The notes: generated by a model from the letters alone, not told the origin. Shown: positions 33,180 through 43,305, counted from the stretch's first letter. The stretch is 64,000 nt of DNA from DATAMF01 sp964472565 (GCA_964472565.1 CAYYNB010000002.1:1-64000); one strand, 5' to 3'. Program-made: numbers and translations.

Positions 33180-36100
33180 TCAGATCGTGTCGCGCTGTTG
33201 GCGATAATGCGCCTGCAAACTGCGCACCCGCAAATCCTTAACGCGCAGTGCCCGAATACCGTTCACTGCTGCCTGCGCTGCGCTGAGGGTTGTCAGCAGC
33301 GGCACGTTATAGCGAATCGCGGTGGTGCGGATCAGCATGCCGTCGTCATGTGCTCGCGGCCCCAGCGGGGTATTGATAATCAGATCGATGCCGCCCTCTC
33401 GAATAAGGTCCACGACATGCGGGCTGCCTTCGCTGACTTTATTGATCGGCTGGACATCCAATCCCGCGTGGATGAAAAATTCAGCCGTGCCGCGTGTCGC
33501 CACCAGCCGAAAGCCCAGCCGCTGCAAATCGCAAGCCAGTTTGAGCGCCGCGCTTTTATCGTAATCATTGACGCTCAGGAAAACGGTTCCATCGAGCGGC
33601 AGACGATCCCCGGCGGCAAGTTGTGCTTTGGCGAAAGCATGTCCAAAATGAGCGGCATGGCCCATCACCTCGCCGGTGCTGCGCATTTCCGGCCCCAGCA
33701 CGGTATCGACTCCCAGGAACTTTTTGAACGGCAGCACGGCTTCTTTCACAAAAAAGCCATCGACGCGCGGCTCCTCGATCAATCCGAGATCGGCTAAGGT
33801 TTGCCCGGTGATGACAAGTGTCGCCATGCGGGCCAGCGGGACGCCTGTAGCTTTGCTGACATAAGGCACCGTCCGGCTGGCGCGCGGGTTGACTTCCAGC
33901 ACGTACACAATATCATCCTTGATCGCGTACTGCACATTCATCAAGCCTTTGACGCCCAGCGCGAGGCCCATCCGTTCCGTATACTCGTGGATATGGGCCA
34001 GATGGTAGGCGGAAATTTTGTAAGGCGGGATCACGCAGGCCGAATCCCCGCTGTGGACGCCTGCTTCCTCGATATGCTGCATCACACCGCCGATCACCAC
34101 ACGCTCGCCATCGGCTACCGCGTCCACGTCCACTTCATAGGCATCTTCCAGGTAGTGATCGATCAGAATCGACTGGCCCGGCACCACGTTTAAGGCCGTG
34201 CGGGTATACTGATCGAGCGCCTGTTCATCGTACACAATCGCCATTGCCCGCCCACCCAGAACATACGAGGGGCGCACCACCACCGGATATTCGACCTGGG
34301 CCGCGACCTGCCGCGCCTCCTCGATTGAATTTGCCATTCCATAGGCCGGACTCGGTATTTCCAGTTCGGCCAGCAGCGCCGCGAATCGCCCGCGATCTTC
34401 CGCAATCGCAATCGCATCAGGGCTGGTGCCCAGAATCGGGATACCATACTGCGCAAGTTTAGCGGTGAGATTGAGCGGAGTTTGTCCGCCGAACTGCACG
34501 ATCACGCCCTTCAGCGGTTGTTCACGCGCAGCGATATTCAGCACGTGTTCGAGTGTCAGCGGTTCGAAGTAGAGCCGGTCCGATATATCGTAATCGGTGC
34601 TGACCGTCTCCGGGTTGCAGTTGACCATAATCGCTTCGTACCCGGCTTTTTGGACGGCCCACGCCGCATGGACACAGCAGTAATCAAACTCGATCCCTTG
34701 CCCGATCCGGTTAGGCCCGCCGCCGAGAATGATCACTTTTTCGCGTGCGGTGGGTGGGGCTTCGCTCTCGGATGCATAGGAGCTGTACAGGTAGGGGGTA
34801 TACGATTGGAACTCCGCCGCGCAGGTGTCCACAACGTGATAAGTCGGGAGGATGTTCTGCTCCAGCCGCTGCGCCCGGACATCCGCCTCAGTTGCGGTTT
34901 GTGAAGCGGAGCGTAACAGCCACGCGATATGCCCATCCGTGAACCCGGCTTGTTTGGCTAAACACAGCAAATCGGGGGACAACTGCTCCGCCTCGCGGAT
35001 GATTACCTGTTCCAGCTTGACGATCTCCGCCAACTGGGTGACAAACCACAGATCGATCTGGCTGGCCTGGACCAGTTCGGCGGGCGTATGTCCGGCCCGC
35101 AGCGCTTCCCACAGCGCCCAGATGCGTTCGGCGCGGGGGTGGGCCAAGCTGGTTAATTCCCCATCCCAAACGGCGTATTCCGGGGTGGGATACGGCGGGC
35201 GGGCGAGTTCCAGCGAGGCCAGCCCTTTGAGCAGCGCTTCTTTAAACGTGCGCCCAATCGCCATCACTTCGCCCACCGATTTCATCTGCGGGCCGAGGCT
35301 GGGATCAACGCCGGGGAATTTTTCGAAGGCCCAGCGCGGCAGTTTGGTCACGACATAATCAATGCTCGGCTCGAAGGCGGCAACGGTGGTCCGCGTAATA
35401 TCGTTGTGCAGTTCATCCAGTGTGTAGCCAACCGCCAGTTGGGCCGCCAGTTTCGCAATCGGGAAGCCGGTCGCTTTGCTCGCCAGGGCCGATGAGCGGC
35501 TGACGCGCGGATTCATCTCGATGACCAGCACCCGCCCATCGCGCGGGTTGACCGCAAACTGCACATTCGAGCCGCCCGTTTCAATGCCGATGGCGTGGAC
35601 CACCACGTGCGCCATATCCCGCAGCCGCTGGTATTCACGATCCGTGAGAGTCATCGCCGGGGCCACCGTGATCGAGTCGCCCGTATGCACGCCCATCGGA
35701 TCGATGTTTTCAATCGAGCAGATCACGATAAAGTTATCCGCCCGGTCGCGCATCACTTCCAGTTCAAATTCTTTCCAGCCGAGCACACTCTCTTCGATCA
35801 AAACAGTTCCAACCGGGCTTTCGCGCAAGCCAAACGCCACTTTATCGTTAAAATCGTCGGGCTGGTAGGCAATGCCACCGCCGCTCCCCCCCAATGTAAA
35901 AGAGGGCCGGATCAGCAGAGGATACGATCCGATCTCGTCCGCAATGCGGCGAGCCTCCTCCAGCGAATGAGCCATTCCGCCGCGCGGCACCTCCAGCCCG
36001 GCCTGGATCATCGTCTCCTGAAAGAGCTGGCGGTCCTCCGCGAGCTGCATCGCGCGCAAATTCGCGCCGATCAACTCAACGCCATATTTTTTAAGAATCC

Positions 36101-36416
36101 CGCTTTCGGCCAGCATCACCGCCGCGTTCAATCCGGTTTGCCCGCCAACAGTGGGCAGCAGCGCATCGGGGCGTTCCTGGTCAATGATCAGTTCCAGCAC
36201 ATCCGGCGTGATCGGTTCAATATAGGTCGCGTCCGCCAGTTCGGGGTCGGTCATAATCGTGGCGGGATTACTGTTGACCAGCACGACCCGGTAGCCCTCC
36301 GCCTTAAGCACTTTGACCGCCTGTGTCCCGCTGTAATCAAATTCGGCGGCCTGACCGATCACAATCGGCCCGGCTCCGATCACCATAATCGTCTGAATAT
36401 CGGTTCGTTTAGGCAT
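33180..36416 (-). CDS. carB: Carbamoyl-phosphate synthase, large subunit
   Basis: 1078 residues, full length. Two homologous ATP-grasp halves each carry the GGGPNRIGQGIEFDY-type or GAGPIVIGQAAEFDY entry motif and the EVNPRASR/EMNPRVSR metal-binding motif. The C-terminal MGS-like allosteric domain starts near residue 935. It makes carbamoyl phosphate from bicarbonate, ATP and ammonia supplied by CarA, for pyrimidine and arginine synthesis. The start overlaps the carA stop by 8 bp. Confidence 0.97.
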   Translation of the reverse strand: MPKRTDIQTIMVIGAGPIVIGQAAEFDYSGTQAVKVLKAEGYRVVLVNSNPATIMTDPELADATYIEPITPDVLELIIDQERPDALLPTVGGQTGLNAAVMLAESGILKKYGVELIGANLRAMQLAEDRQLFQETMIQAGLEVPRGGMAHSLEEARRIADEIGSYPLLIRPSFTLGGSGGGIAYQPDDFNDKVAFGLRESPVGTVLIEESVLGWKEFELEVMRDRADNFIVICSIENIDPMGVHTGDSITVAPAMTLTDREYQRLRDMAHVVVHAIGIETGGSNVQFAVNPRDGRVLVIEMNPRVSRSSALASKATGFPIAKLAAQLAVGYTLDELHNDITRTTVAAFEPSIDYVVTKLPRWAFEKFPGVDPSLGPQMKSVGEVMAIGRTFKEALLKGLASLELARPPYPTPEYAVWDGELTSLAHPRAERIWALWEALRAGHTPAELVQASQIDLWFVTQLAEIVKLEQVIIREAEQLSPDLLCLAKQAGFTDGHIAWLLRSASQTATEADVRAQRLEQNILPTYHVVDTCAAEFQSYTPYLYSSYASESEAPPTAREKVIILGGGPNRIGQGIEFDYCCVHAAWAVQKAGYEAIMVNCNPETVSTDYDISDRLYFEPLTLEHVLNIAAREQPLKGVIVQFGGQTPLNLTAKLAQYGIPILGTSPDAIAIAEDRGRFAALLAELEIPSPAYGMANSIEEARQVAAQVEYPVVVRPSYVLGGRAMAIVYDEQALDQYTRTALNVVPGQSILIDHYLEDAYEVDVDAVADGERVVIGGVMQHIEEAGVHSGDSACVIPPYKISAYHLAHIHEYTERMGLALGVKGLMNVQYAIKDDIVYVLEVNPRASRTVPYVSKATGVPLARMATLVITGQTLADLGLIEEPRVDGFFVKEAVLPFKKFLGVDTVLGPEMRSTGEVMGHAAHFGHAFAKAQLAAGDRLPLDGTVFLSVNDYDKSAALKLACDLQRLGFRLVATRGTAEFFIHAGLDVQPINKVSEGSPHVVDLIREGGIDLIINTPLGPRAHDDGMLIRTTAIRYNVPLLTTLSAAQAAVNGIRALRVKDLRVRSLQAHYRQQRDTI

Positions 36417-37557
36417 AGGTCACCGCCATCATCTTCACAAACTCCGCAAACAGGGGATCGCAGTCATGCGGGCCGGGCGCGGCTTCGGGATGGTATTGGA
36501 TACTGAGCGCTGGCAGGCTGGTATGGCGCATTCCTTCGCAGCAGCCGTCATTTAAGTTGATATGTGTGACCTCGACTTCCGGCGGCAGGGTGGCTGGATC
36601 AACCGCGTAATTATGGTTGTGCGCGCTGATCTCCACCCGCCCGGTGGGCAGATACTTCACGGGCTGGTTGCCGCCATGATGTCCAAATTTGAGCCGGTAG
36701 GTTTGGCCGCCGAAGGCCTGCCCCAGAATCTGGTGCCCCAAACAGATGCCGAAGATCGGCACGCGGCCCAACAGATCGCGCGTCGTTTGTACGGTGTCGG
36801 GCAGCGCCGACGGATCGCCGGGGCCATTGCTCAAAAAAACACCATCAGGCCGCAGCGCCAGCACCTCCGCGGCGGATGTCATAGCCGGGACAACGGTCAC
36901 ATGGCACCCATAAGCAGCAAAACGCCGCAGAATATTGTGTTTGATCCCAAAGTCATACGCGACCACATGCAGTCTGCCCGCTGGCACCTCAGGTTTGGCC
37001 CATTGGCGAAATTCCCAGTCGGAACTGGTCGGGTTATCCCAGTGATACAGACTTTTGCACGATACGGCGCGAACCATATCAATCCCGTCCAGCCCGTTCC
37101 AGCCCTGCGCCTGCGCCACAAGATCATCATCCGACAGTCCGGTTTCTGTCGAAAGCACACCCTTCAGACTGCCCCCATCGCGCAGGCGGCGTGTGAGCGC
37201 CCGTGTATCAATCCCGCTGATGCCGATCACCCCCTGGGCCTCCAACCAGTCACCCAGGCTCCGCGTGGCACGCCAGTTCGACACAACCGGGCTGAGTTCA
37301 CGTACAATAAGCCCGCTCAAAAAAATCTGGCGGGCTTCATCATCTTCATCATTAATGCCGGTATTGCCGATCTGCGGGGCGGTCATGACCACCAATTGCC
37401 CCGCATAACTGGGATCGGTGAGAATTTCCTGATACCCGGTGAGGCTGGTATTAAACACCACCTCTCCGACCTGTGTGCTACCTGTGCCAAACGCTGTTCC
37501 ACGCCACACGCTGCCATCCGCCAGCGCTAATCGTGCCGTTCTGTCCCTGATGATCAT
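36409..37557 (-). CDS. carA: Carbamoyl-phosphate synthase, small subunit
   Basis: 382 residues. The N-terminal CPSase domain (ARLALADGSVWRGTAFG) is followed by a class I glutamine amidotransferase: nucleophile Cys in FGICLGHQILG, and the His/Glu pair in IQYHPEAAPGPHD. It releases ammonia from glutamine for CarB. ATG 37557 (MIIRDRT) is chosen over an upstream start at 37638 because homologues begin here and AGGTGG precedes it. It follows kdpE on the same strand with a 113-bp gap, and I see no clear pyrimidine attenuator there. Confidence 0.96.
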   Translation of the reverse strand: MIIRDRTARLALADGSVWRGTAFGTGSTQVGEVVFNTSLTGYQEILTDPSYAGQLVVMTAPQIGNTGINDEDDEARQIFLSGLIVRELSPVVSNWRATRSLGDWLEAQGVIGISGIDTRALTRRLRDGGSLKGVLSTETGLSDDDLVAQAQGWNGLDGIDMVRAVSCKSLYHWDNPTSSDWEFRQWAKPEVPAGRLHVVAYDFGIKHNILRRFAAYGCHVTVVPAMTSAAEVLALRPDGVFLSNGPGDPSALPDTVQTTRDLLGRVPIFGICLGHQILGQAFGGQTYRLKFGHHGGNQPVKYLPTGRVEISAHNHNYAVDPATLPPEVEVTHINLNDGCCEGMRHTSLPALSIQYHPEAAPGPHDCDPLFAEFVKMMAVTYA

Positions 37558-37670
37558 GGCCCACCTGTTATGATTTGAGAATTCGTTAATACATAACGTG
37601 ATCTCCCCCAATCGACTAGGTGTATTTTGACTAAACATCCGCGGGGGTGTTTATTTGTATGGAATTGAGG

Positions 37671-38366
37671 TCATAGGTTGGCGCGCAGCCGGTAGCCGAC
37701 GCCGGGTTCAGTGAGGATATACTGCGGGCGCGCGGGTTCCACTTCCAGCTTGCTGCGTAGATTGCTCATATTGACGCGCAGCAGATGTTTTTCTTGCTCA
37801 TAGCCCGGTCCCCAGACTTCTTTCAGCAACTGGTGGTGGGTCAGCACTTTTCCGGCGTATTTGATGAGCACGCGCAGCAGGGTATATTCCGTCGGCGTAA
37901 GCTGCACTTCCTGGTTTTTTAGCTCAACAACCCGGCGTGCCAGATCAACTTTGAGGTCGCCCAGGGTAAAGATGGCGGTGTCATCCTGCTGCGATACCAC
38001 ATGCCGCAGCGCCACGCGCAGCCGGGCCATGAGTTCACCGACACCAAACGGCTTGGTCAGGTAATCATCCGCCCCCGCATCCAGCGCCGCGATTTTGTCT
38101 TCTTCGTGTTCTCGAACCGAAAGGATAATGATGGGGATTTCAGTCCATTCGCGCAGTTGTCGGGTGACTTCCACACCATCAATATCAGGCAGCCCCAGAT
38201 CGAGAATAACCAGATCAGGATGGTGAGCGATCACGGCTTGGAGCGCCGTCTGTCCGTTTTCCGCCTCCAGAATGAGATAGCCGTGTGCGGTTAAAGAGGT
38301 TCTCAGGAAGCGTCGAATAGCGCGATCATCATCGACCACCAAAACATGGGGTTGTGCTTCTGCCAT
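37671..38366 (-). CDS. kdpE: OmpR-family response regulator, KdpE-like
   Basis: 231 residues. The receiver (about 8-122) has acidic pair VDDDRAIRRF, phosphoacceptor in LVILDLGLPDIDG, Thr/Ser switch and Lys in YLTKPFG. A winged helix (about 135-229) ends VGYRLRANL. The receiver opening and the LTPTEYTLLRVLIKYAGKVLTH block match KdpE. ATG 38366 follows GAAGGAGG. It sits after a KimA-like transporter gene and near kdpD, so it should be the DNA-binding partner of that kinase. The repeated TCAAR arrays at 40594-40641 and 43644-43691 are its likely sites. Confidence 0.9.
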   Translation of the reverse strand: MAEAQPHVLVVDDDRAIRRFLRTSLTAHGYLILEAENGQTALQAVIAHHPDLVILDLGLPDIDGVEVTRQLREWTEIPIIILSVREHEEDKIAALDAGADDYLTKPFGVGELMARLRVALRHVVSQQDDTAIFTLGDLKVDLARRVVELKNQEVQLTPTEYTLLRVLIKYAGKVLTHHQLLKEVWGPGYEQEKHLLRVNMSNLRSKLEVEPARPQYILTEPGVGYRLRANL

Positions 38367-38433
38367 CGAGGATGAGCCTCCTTCAAACATCCCGGTTACT
38401 TTAATTCAAGCGCAGCTTGGTTACACACGCAAG

Positions 38434-38464
38434 AGCCGGATGGACTGGATTCAGCCATCCGGCT
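38434..38464 (-). promoter_or_regulatory. Hairpin between the KimA-like gene and kdpE
   Basis: AGCCGGATGG and CCATCCGGCT form a perfect 10-bp stem with an 11-base loop; the minus strand continues CTTGCGTG, with no T-run. It probably acts as an mRNA end-stabiliser or weak terminator, letting less kdpE than transporter be made. Confidence 0.5.
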
Positions 38465-38493
38465 CATTCTATCATCCTGAGAGAACCGGCGAA

Positions 38494-40440
38494 TTACGCT
38501 TTTTGCTCCACAGTTTCTTCAGCCAGAACACCATTCCGCCGGATTTGGTAGGGAACACTCGTGATCACGACATTTTTCATCCGGCTTAATCCCAGGTTGA
38601 AAAGCACGGCTGTGTTTTGGTGGAGTGCCTGTTCCCAGAAGGTATCCATCGCCAGATGTCCCATGATGAGGTGTACAAAACTGCCCGGCACCTGCTCTTG
38701 CAGCTCTTCGATATACTGTTTCAGCGGTTCAGCCAGCAGCCGGTAAGGTGAGGGGATAATCACGAGTTCCCCTTCGCCAACGCGCTGTTCCCACTTGCGG
38801 CGGACCGCCTCAACCTTGTCCGGGTTGACAGCGATATGTACCGCATGCCAGGGATGGTCCATCGACTTGGCGAAGTTGACCATCTGCGCGGTTTCGGCGT
38901 GGACATCATCCACCAGAATAATCGTCTGGACCGCGCGCTTCTCCACATCCACCGGCACACCTTCCAGGCTGAGTAGCCGGGCGACATCCCGGTAATGATA
39001 GTGGATGCGGAAGAAAATATACACCAGGGTCGGTATCAGGAGGCACACAAACCACGCCCCGCTCGTGAACTTGGTCACGGCGAACACGATCATGACGATG
39101 CCCGTGCAGACGGCACCAAATCCACTGATAAACATCTTCAACCGCCAATGCGGATCGTAACGCATGACGGTTTCACGTCCAGGCACTTCCTCGCCGGGTC
39201 GAAGCTTGCCAATCTTCCGCATTCGAATGACCATCCCGGCCTGTGACATGGTAAAGCTCAGAAAAACGCCAATCGCATAGAGCGGGATAAGCGAGGTTGT
39301 ACGCGCATTCCCTACAATCACTAAAAGGGATGCAAACGTGGCTAAACCCATAATACCCCAGGAAAAAACGAGGCGACTCCCGCGATAGGTAAGCTGGCGT
39401 GGCAAGAAACCATCGCCAGCGTGCAGCGCAGCCAAACGCGGAAAATCAGCATAGCTGGTATTCGCGGCCATCAACAGAATGAGGGCCGTGCCGACCAGTA
39501 CCATAAGGTATATCGGACTGCCTTCGCCGTAGATGGTGCGGCTGATTTGAGAAATAACCGTTTCTGTTTCACTTGGCATCGCATGAATTTGATGCGCCAG
39601 GAAAGTGATGCCTAAAAACATGATGATGAGTGAGCTGCTCATCCACACCAATGTAATCGCAGCGTTCCGGCTGCGGGGTTCTTTGAATGCCGTGATCCCG
39701 TTTGAGATGGCTTCGATCCCCGTCAAGGCCGTACACCCACTGGAAAAGGCCCGTAAGACTAAAAACAACGTCAGCGCTTGCCCGCCCTCATGCATCATTT
39801 CAACGTCAACGACGTTCGGGAGATCGCCCATCGCATACCGGATCGCGCCCACGATCAGCGTCAAAAACATCGATCCCAGAAAGAAAAAGGTGGGAATGGC
39901 GAAAATACGCCCACTTTCTTTGACGCCGCGCAGATTGACGAGAGTCATCACACCAATCACGCCAACCGCAAGCTCGACGCGGTAAGGATACAAGCCATGA
40001 AAACCGGATGTGATCTGGGCCACGCCCGCCGAGATACTCACGGCTACCGTCAAAATGTAATCGGTCAATAAGGCGGCACCGGCGATCTGTGCCGGAAGTT
40101 CACCCAGGTTATCACGGGCGACGATGTAAGCGCCGCCCCCATTGGGATAAGCAAAAATCGTCTGGCGATAAGAAATCGTCACAATCGTCAATAGGATAGC
40201 AATGGCGATAGCGATGGGTAGTGACAACCCTAATGTAGCCGCACTCGTCCCCGCCAGCGCAAGGATAATGAGAATTTCTTCTGTCGCATACGCCGTCGAA
40301 GACAATGCATCCGACGCAAATACGGCCAGTCCAATCGGGTTACTCACCACCTGATGCGGCAGCGCTTTGGTTTCGAGCGGTTTGCCAATGAGTAAACGCG
40401 ATAACGATATGCGCGATTTTGTTGCAGTTGGTGTTGCCAT
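38494..40440 (-). CDS. kimA: KimA-like potassium transporter (APC superfamily)
   Basis: 648 residues: about twelve membrane helices (35-470) and a soluble C-terminal domain (about 470-648). The N-terminus LLIGKPLETKALPHQ, the first-helix block ASDALSSTAYATEEILIILAL and YPNGGGAYIVARDNLGELPAQIAG match the Bacillus KimA/YdaO transporter, including the helix-1 Asp used for K+ binding. It is a proton-coupled K+ importer, often controlled by c-di-AMP through the cytoplasmic domain. It lies between kdpD and kdpE in the place usually held by kdpFABC. ATG 40440 has a distant AAGGGA; an in-frame ATG at 40503 is possible but lies in a hairpin. Confidence 0.85.
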   Translation of the reverse strand: MATPTATKSRISLSRLLIGKPLETKALPHQVVSNPIGLAVFASDALSSTAYATEEILIILALAGTSAATLGLSLPIAIAIAILLTIVTISYRQTIFAYPNGGGAYIVARDNLGELPAQIAGAALLTDYILTVAVSISAGVAQITSGFHGLYPYRVELAVGVIGVMTLVNLRGVKESGRIFAIPTFFFLGSMFLTLIVGAIRYAMGDLPNVVDVEMMHEGGQALTLFLVLRAFSSGCTALTGIEAISNGITAFKEPRSRNAAITLVWMSSSLIIMFLGITFLAHQIHAMPSETETVISQISRTIYGEGSPIYLMVLVGTALILLMAANTSYADFPRLAALHAGDGFLPRQLTYRGSRLVFSWGIMGLATFASLLVIVGNARTTSLIPLYAIGVFLSFTMSQAGMVIRMRKIGKLRPGEEVPGRETVMRYDPHWRLKMFISGFGAVCTGIVMIVFAVTKFTSGAWFVCLLIPTLVYIFFRIHYHYRDVARLLSLEGVPVDVEKRAVQTIILVDDVHAETAQMVNFAKSMDHPWHAVHIAVNPDKVEAVRRKWEQRVGEGELVIIPSPYRLLAEPLKQYIEELQEQVPGSFVHLIMGHLAMDTFWEQALHQNTAVLFNLGLSRMKNVVITSVPYQIRRNGVLAEETVEQKA

Positions 40441-40481
40441 GGAGACAAGTATCCCTTGTATCTTGTATCTTGCACTAAAGA

Positions 40482-40551
40482 GGCCCGAACTGCTTCGGGC
40501 CATCTCTGCCTGTTATGCTGATCTGTTGGGTAAATTCCCGGACCGGCAGAG
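40482..40551 (-). promoter_or_regulatory. Structured leader of the KimA-like gene
   Basis: Two stems lie between the promoter (-10 at 40576-40581) and the start codon. A long-range 7-bp stem (40504-40510 with 40545-40551, CTCTGCC/GGCAGAG) encloses 34 bases. A perfect 8-bp hairpin, GGCCCGAA/TTCGGGCC with a four-base loop (40482-40501), is followed on the minus strand by TCTTTAG. The second resembles an attenuator. The c-di-AMP (ydaO) riboswitch consensus is not recognisable by eye. Confidence 0.45.
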
Positions 40552-40575
40552 TGGCACGGCTCCGAGTGATGACTG

Positions 40576-40641
40576 ATTATCCTATAAAGCCAATCAAGAA
40601 GGGTTCAAGAAACAGCCCAAAGGTGTCAAGAAAATATCAAG
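40576..40641 (-). promoter_or_regulatory. KimA promoter with four-site KdpE-type array
   Basis: TCAAG occurs at 40594, 40605, 40626 and 40637 (plus-strand reading), spacing 11, 21 and 11 bp. GATAAT on the minus strand (40576-40581) lies 12 bp from the nearest copy. Direct repeats with an 11-bp period are the usual binding pattern of OmpR-family regulators. The same geometry recurs before kdpD. Confidence 0.7.
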
Positions 40642-40659
40642 AAGATACGGCGTTTAGGT

Positions 40660-43245
40660 TTACCCACCTGTCGCTTCAGACTCAGCAACCGGCAAGGTAA
40701 ACGCAAATAGGGTTCCGCCCTCCACCCGATTGTGCGCCCAAATCTGTCCGCCCAGCAGTTCGACAATACCTTTGCTGATCGACAGCCCCAGCCCTGTCCC
40801 GCTCGAATCATTGGACTGTTGAACCCGGTAGAATTTGTCAAAAACGAGTTCTAATTCAGATGGAGGAATACCAACCCCTTGATCAATCACCTCGATAACC
40901 ACATGGTGCTCATCGGTATAAGCGCGAATCTCAATCGGTGTATCCGGCGGTGAATATTTCACCGCGTTATCAACCAGATTAACCAGCGCCTGTGCGCCCA
41001 GAACGAGATCAATGGCAACCGGTGGCAACTGATGAGATACATCCATTCTAATCTCGCGGTGGCGTAAACGGCTGGACATTTGCGTGAGGGTCACGCCAAC
41101 CAGGTCCTGAACATCACACGCTTCCAGCGACAGTTTGATGGCTCCCGATTCCAGGCGAGTCATGTTAAGCAAATTGCTCACCAGCCGGTTTAAGCGCTCA
41201 GCTTCTTCTAAGGCCATACCCACTAATTCCTGACGCGCATTCGCCGTCAGAACAGGATCATCGTCTCGTAAGCTGCTCAACGCGCCCGTAATCGAGGAAA
41301 GCGGCGTGCGCAAATTATGCGAGACGGAATTCAGGAGGGCGGTTTGCAATTTTTCGGCTTCGCGCAAAAGTTGAGCCTGCCGCGCATTATTTGCCAGTTG
41401 GACCCCCTCAATGGCTAAGGCCACCTGACTGAGCAGCGCTTCCAGCAGCCGCTGTTGATCACGGTTTAAGGCTTCGTTATTTGCCTTGAATCCCATCACC
41501 CCAATCACGCCTTGTGCGGTTTTGAGTGGCATATAACGGGCTTCCACTGACGCTAAGGTCGTGGTGCCTTGCCCCGCGATCTGCCCGCGTTTAAAGACCC
41601 AGTTGGCTACCTCTTGATCAACCGGAAACTGTGGGCTGCGCGAGCGAAGGATAAGGGTGTCCTCCTTTGGCAAAAAAACGGCAATGTCACAATGGAAGAG
41701 TTCAATCAAATGGCGCATCGCGATTTGGATCACCGCCTCCAGATCAACCGCCGTTGTCAGATCGCGGCTCAGATCATACAGCGCCGCCGTATGGATTTCA
41801 CGGTGTTTGGCTGCTTCCGCCTGCTCACGCTCACGGACCGCGAGGGTGCTGATCACCAGGCCCACCATGAGCAGGCCGAAAAAGGTCAAAAAATACTGGG
41901 CATCCGAAACCGAGAGGGTCAAACGCGGCGGCACCATAAAAAAGTCGAAAGCCAGCACACTAAGCACCACCGTGAGAACTGATGATCCCCGTCCCCAGCG
42001 CGTGGCGGCGACCACCACCGCCAGCAAATAAAGCATCACCAAATTCGTCGGATCGAGGATCAGGTGGATGGGCTGTCCAATGACCGATACGAATACCACC
42101 AATCCAATGCTGTAGAGATACTGCCTCCAGGCATGCGCGGCTTCCGCTGTCGAGCGGGGCGCATTATATTGTGTTTCTGGCGTTGCACTGATCACATAAA
42201 CATTGATGTCGCCGCTGTGATGAATAATCCGATCAACCACCGTCTCCCGAAAGATATGCGTCCAATGCAACCCCCATGATTTCCCAACAATGATCTGGGT
42301 GATATTGTGTGATCGGGCGTACTGAAGAATGGAGTCGGATATGGTTTGTCCGGGTATCGTCACCGCTCTTGCTCCCAGTTCTTCTGCTAAACGCATCGTT
42401 TTCATCACTCGATCTCGATCCTGATCCGACAACCGGGCAGCGCGAGGCGTTTCAACATGGAGCACAAACCACTCTGCATTTAATTGATTCGCGAGGCGTC
42501 GTCCGGTTCGTACCAACCGCTCGCTGAGAGGATTCGGGCTGATCGCCACAAGCAGACGATCCGTTGCGGCCCACGTGTAAAAAATAGAATGCGCTTTTTT
42601 GTAAGCCCGCATTTGTTCATCAACGCGAGCCGCCGTGTGGCGGAGCGCCATCTCACGCAGCGCGATCAGATTGCCCGCGCGGTAAAACTTTTCTGCATCT
42701 TCAGGGGGACAAACTTTGCCTTCGCGAAACCGTTGAATGAGTTCTTCGGGCGGTAAATCAACTAACTCAATCTCGTCTACCATGTCGAGGATACGGTCAG
42801 GCACGGTTTCATACACAATCGTGCCGGTAATCTGAGCCACAACATCATTCAGACTTTCCAGATTTTGGATGTTGACGGTGGTATAGACGTTAACGCCTGC
42901 GGACAGAAGTTCTTCAATATCCTGATACCGCTTTGCATGGCGTGCCCCCGGCGCATTGGCATGGGCTAATTCATCAACGAGCACAAGCTGCGGCTTGCGA
43001 GCAAGGATAGCATCCGTATCTATTTCGGTTTGTGCCGGTCCACTTTGCCGCTGGGGAATGACCTCAAGCCCTCGCAGAAGCGCTTCTATCTCCTGAGAAC
43101 CGTGTGTCTCCACATAACCAACCAGCACATCAACTTTTTCCTGGCGGCGCTGATGGGCCGCTTCTAACATCGCGTAGGTTTTACCAACACCGGCTGCATA
43201 TCCCAGGAAAAGCTTTAGCTTGCCGCGCAGTTGTCGCTCGCTCAT
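40660..43245 (-). CDS. kdpD: Osmosensitive K+ channel histidine kinase KdpD
   Basis: 861 residues, full KdpD architecture: N-terminal KdpD domain with Walker A GYAAGVGKT (15-23), a universal-stress domain (about 245-365), four close membrane helices (about 385-480), a GAF domain (about 500-620), HisKA with His643 in VSHNLRTPLSS, and HATPase with DQGVGIP and GTGLGLSISKG. It senses K+ or osmotic state and phosphorylates KdpE. Here the linked transporter is KimA-like. AAAGGAAC precedes the ATG, and the upstream 92-residue membrane gene lies 60 bp away in the same direction. Confidence 0.95.
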   Translation of the reverse strand: MSERQLRGKLKLFLGYAAGVGKTYAMLEAAHQRRQEKVDVLVGYVETHGSQEIEALLRGLEVIPQRQSGPAQTEIDTDAILARKPQLVLVDELAHANAPGARHAKRYQDIEELLSAGVNVYTTVNIQNLESLNDVVAQITGTIVYETVPDRILDMVDEIELVDLPPEELIQRFREGKVCPPEDAEKFYRAGNLIALREMALRHTAARVDEQMRAYKKAHSIFYTWAATDRLLVAISPNPLSERLVRTGRRLANQLNAEWFVLHVETPRAARLSDQDRDRVMKTMRLAEELGARAVTIPGQTISDSILQYARSHNITQIIVGKSWGLHWTHIFRETVVDRIIHHSGDINVYVISATPETQYNAPRSTAEAAHAWRQYLYSIGLVVFVSVIGQPIHLILDPTNLVMLYLLAVVVAATRWGRGSSVLTVVLSVLAFDFFMVPPRLTLSVSDAQYFLTFFGLLMVGLVISTLAVREREQAEAAKHREIHTAALYDLSRDLTTAVDLEAVIQIAMRHLIELFHCDIAVFLPKEDTLILRSRSPQFPVDQEVANWVFKRGQIAGQGTTTLASVEARYMPLKTAQGVIGVMGFKANNEALNRDQQRLLEALLSQVALAIEGVQLANNARQAQLLREAEKLQTALLNSVSHNLRTPLSSITGALSSLRDDDPVLTANARQELVGMALEEAERLNRLVSNLLNMTRLESGAIKLSLEACDVQDLVGVTLTQMSSRLRHREIRMDVSHQLPPVAIDLVLGAQALVNLVDNAVKYSPPDTPIEIRAYTDEHHVVIEVIDQGVGIPPSELELVFDKFYRVQQSNDSSGTGLGLSISKGIVELLGGQIWAHNRVEGGTLFAFTLPVAESEATGG

Positions 43246-43305
43246 GGGGTTTGTGTTCCTTTACATACAACGCTCCTTCTACTATTTTATCCGGCCCGCC
43301 CCAAT

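Noticed and set aside
35595..36506. 303-residue and similar frames antisense to carA/carB
   Set aside because: Composition artefacts opposite well-recognised genes, with His/Arg/Gln-rich sequence and no motifs.
40441..40575. c-di-AMP (ydaO) riboswitch before the KimA-like gene
   Set aside because: The leader has stems and a weakly similar 3' part, but the conserved ydaO blocks could not be found by eye; it needs a covariance-model search and is reported only as an unassigned leader.
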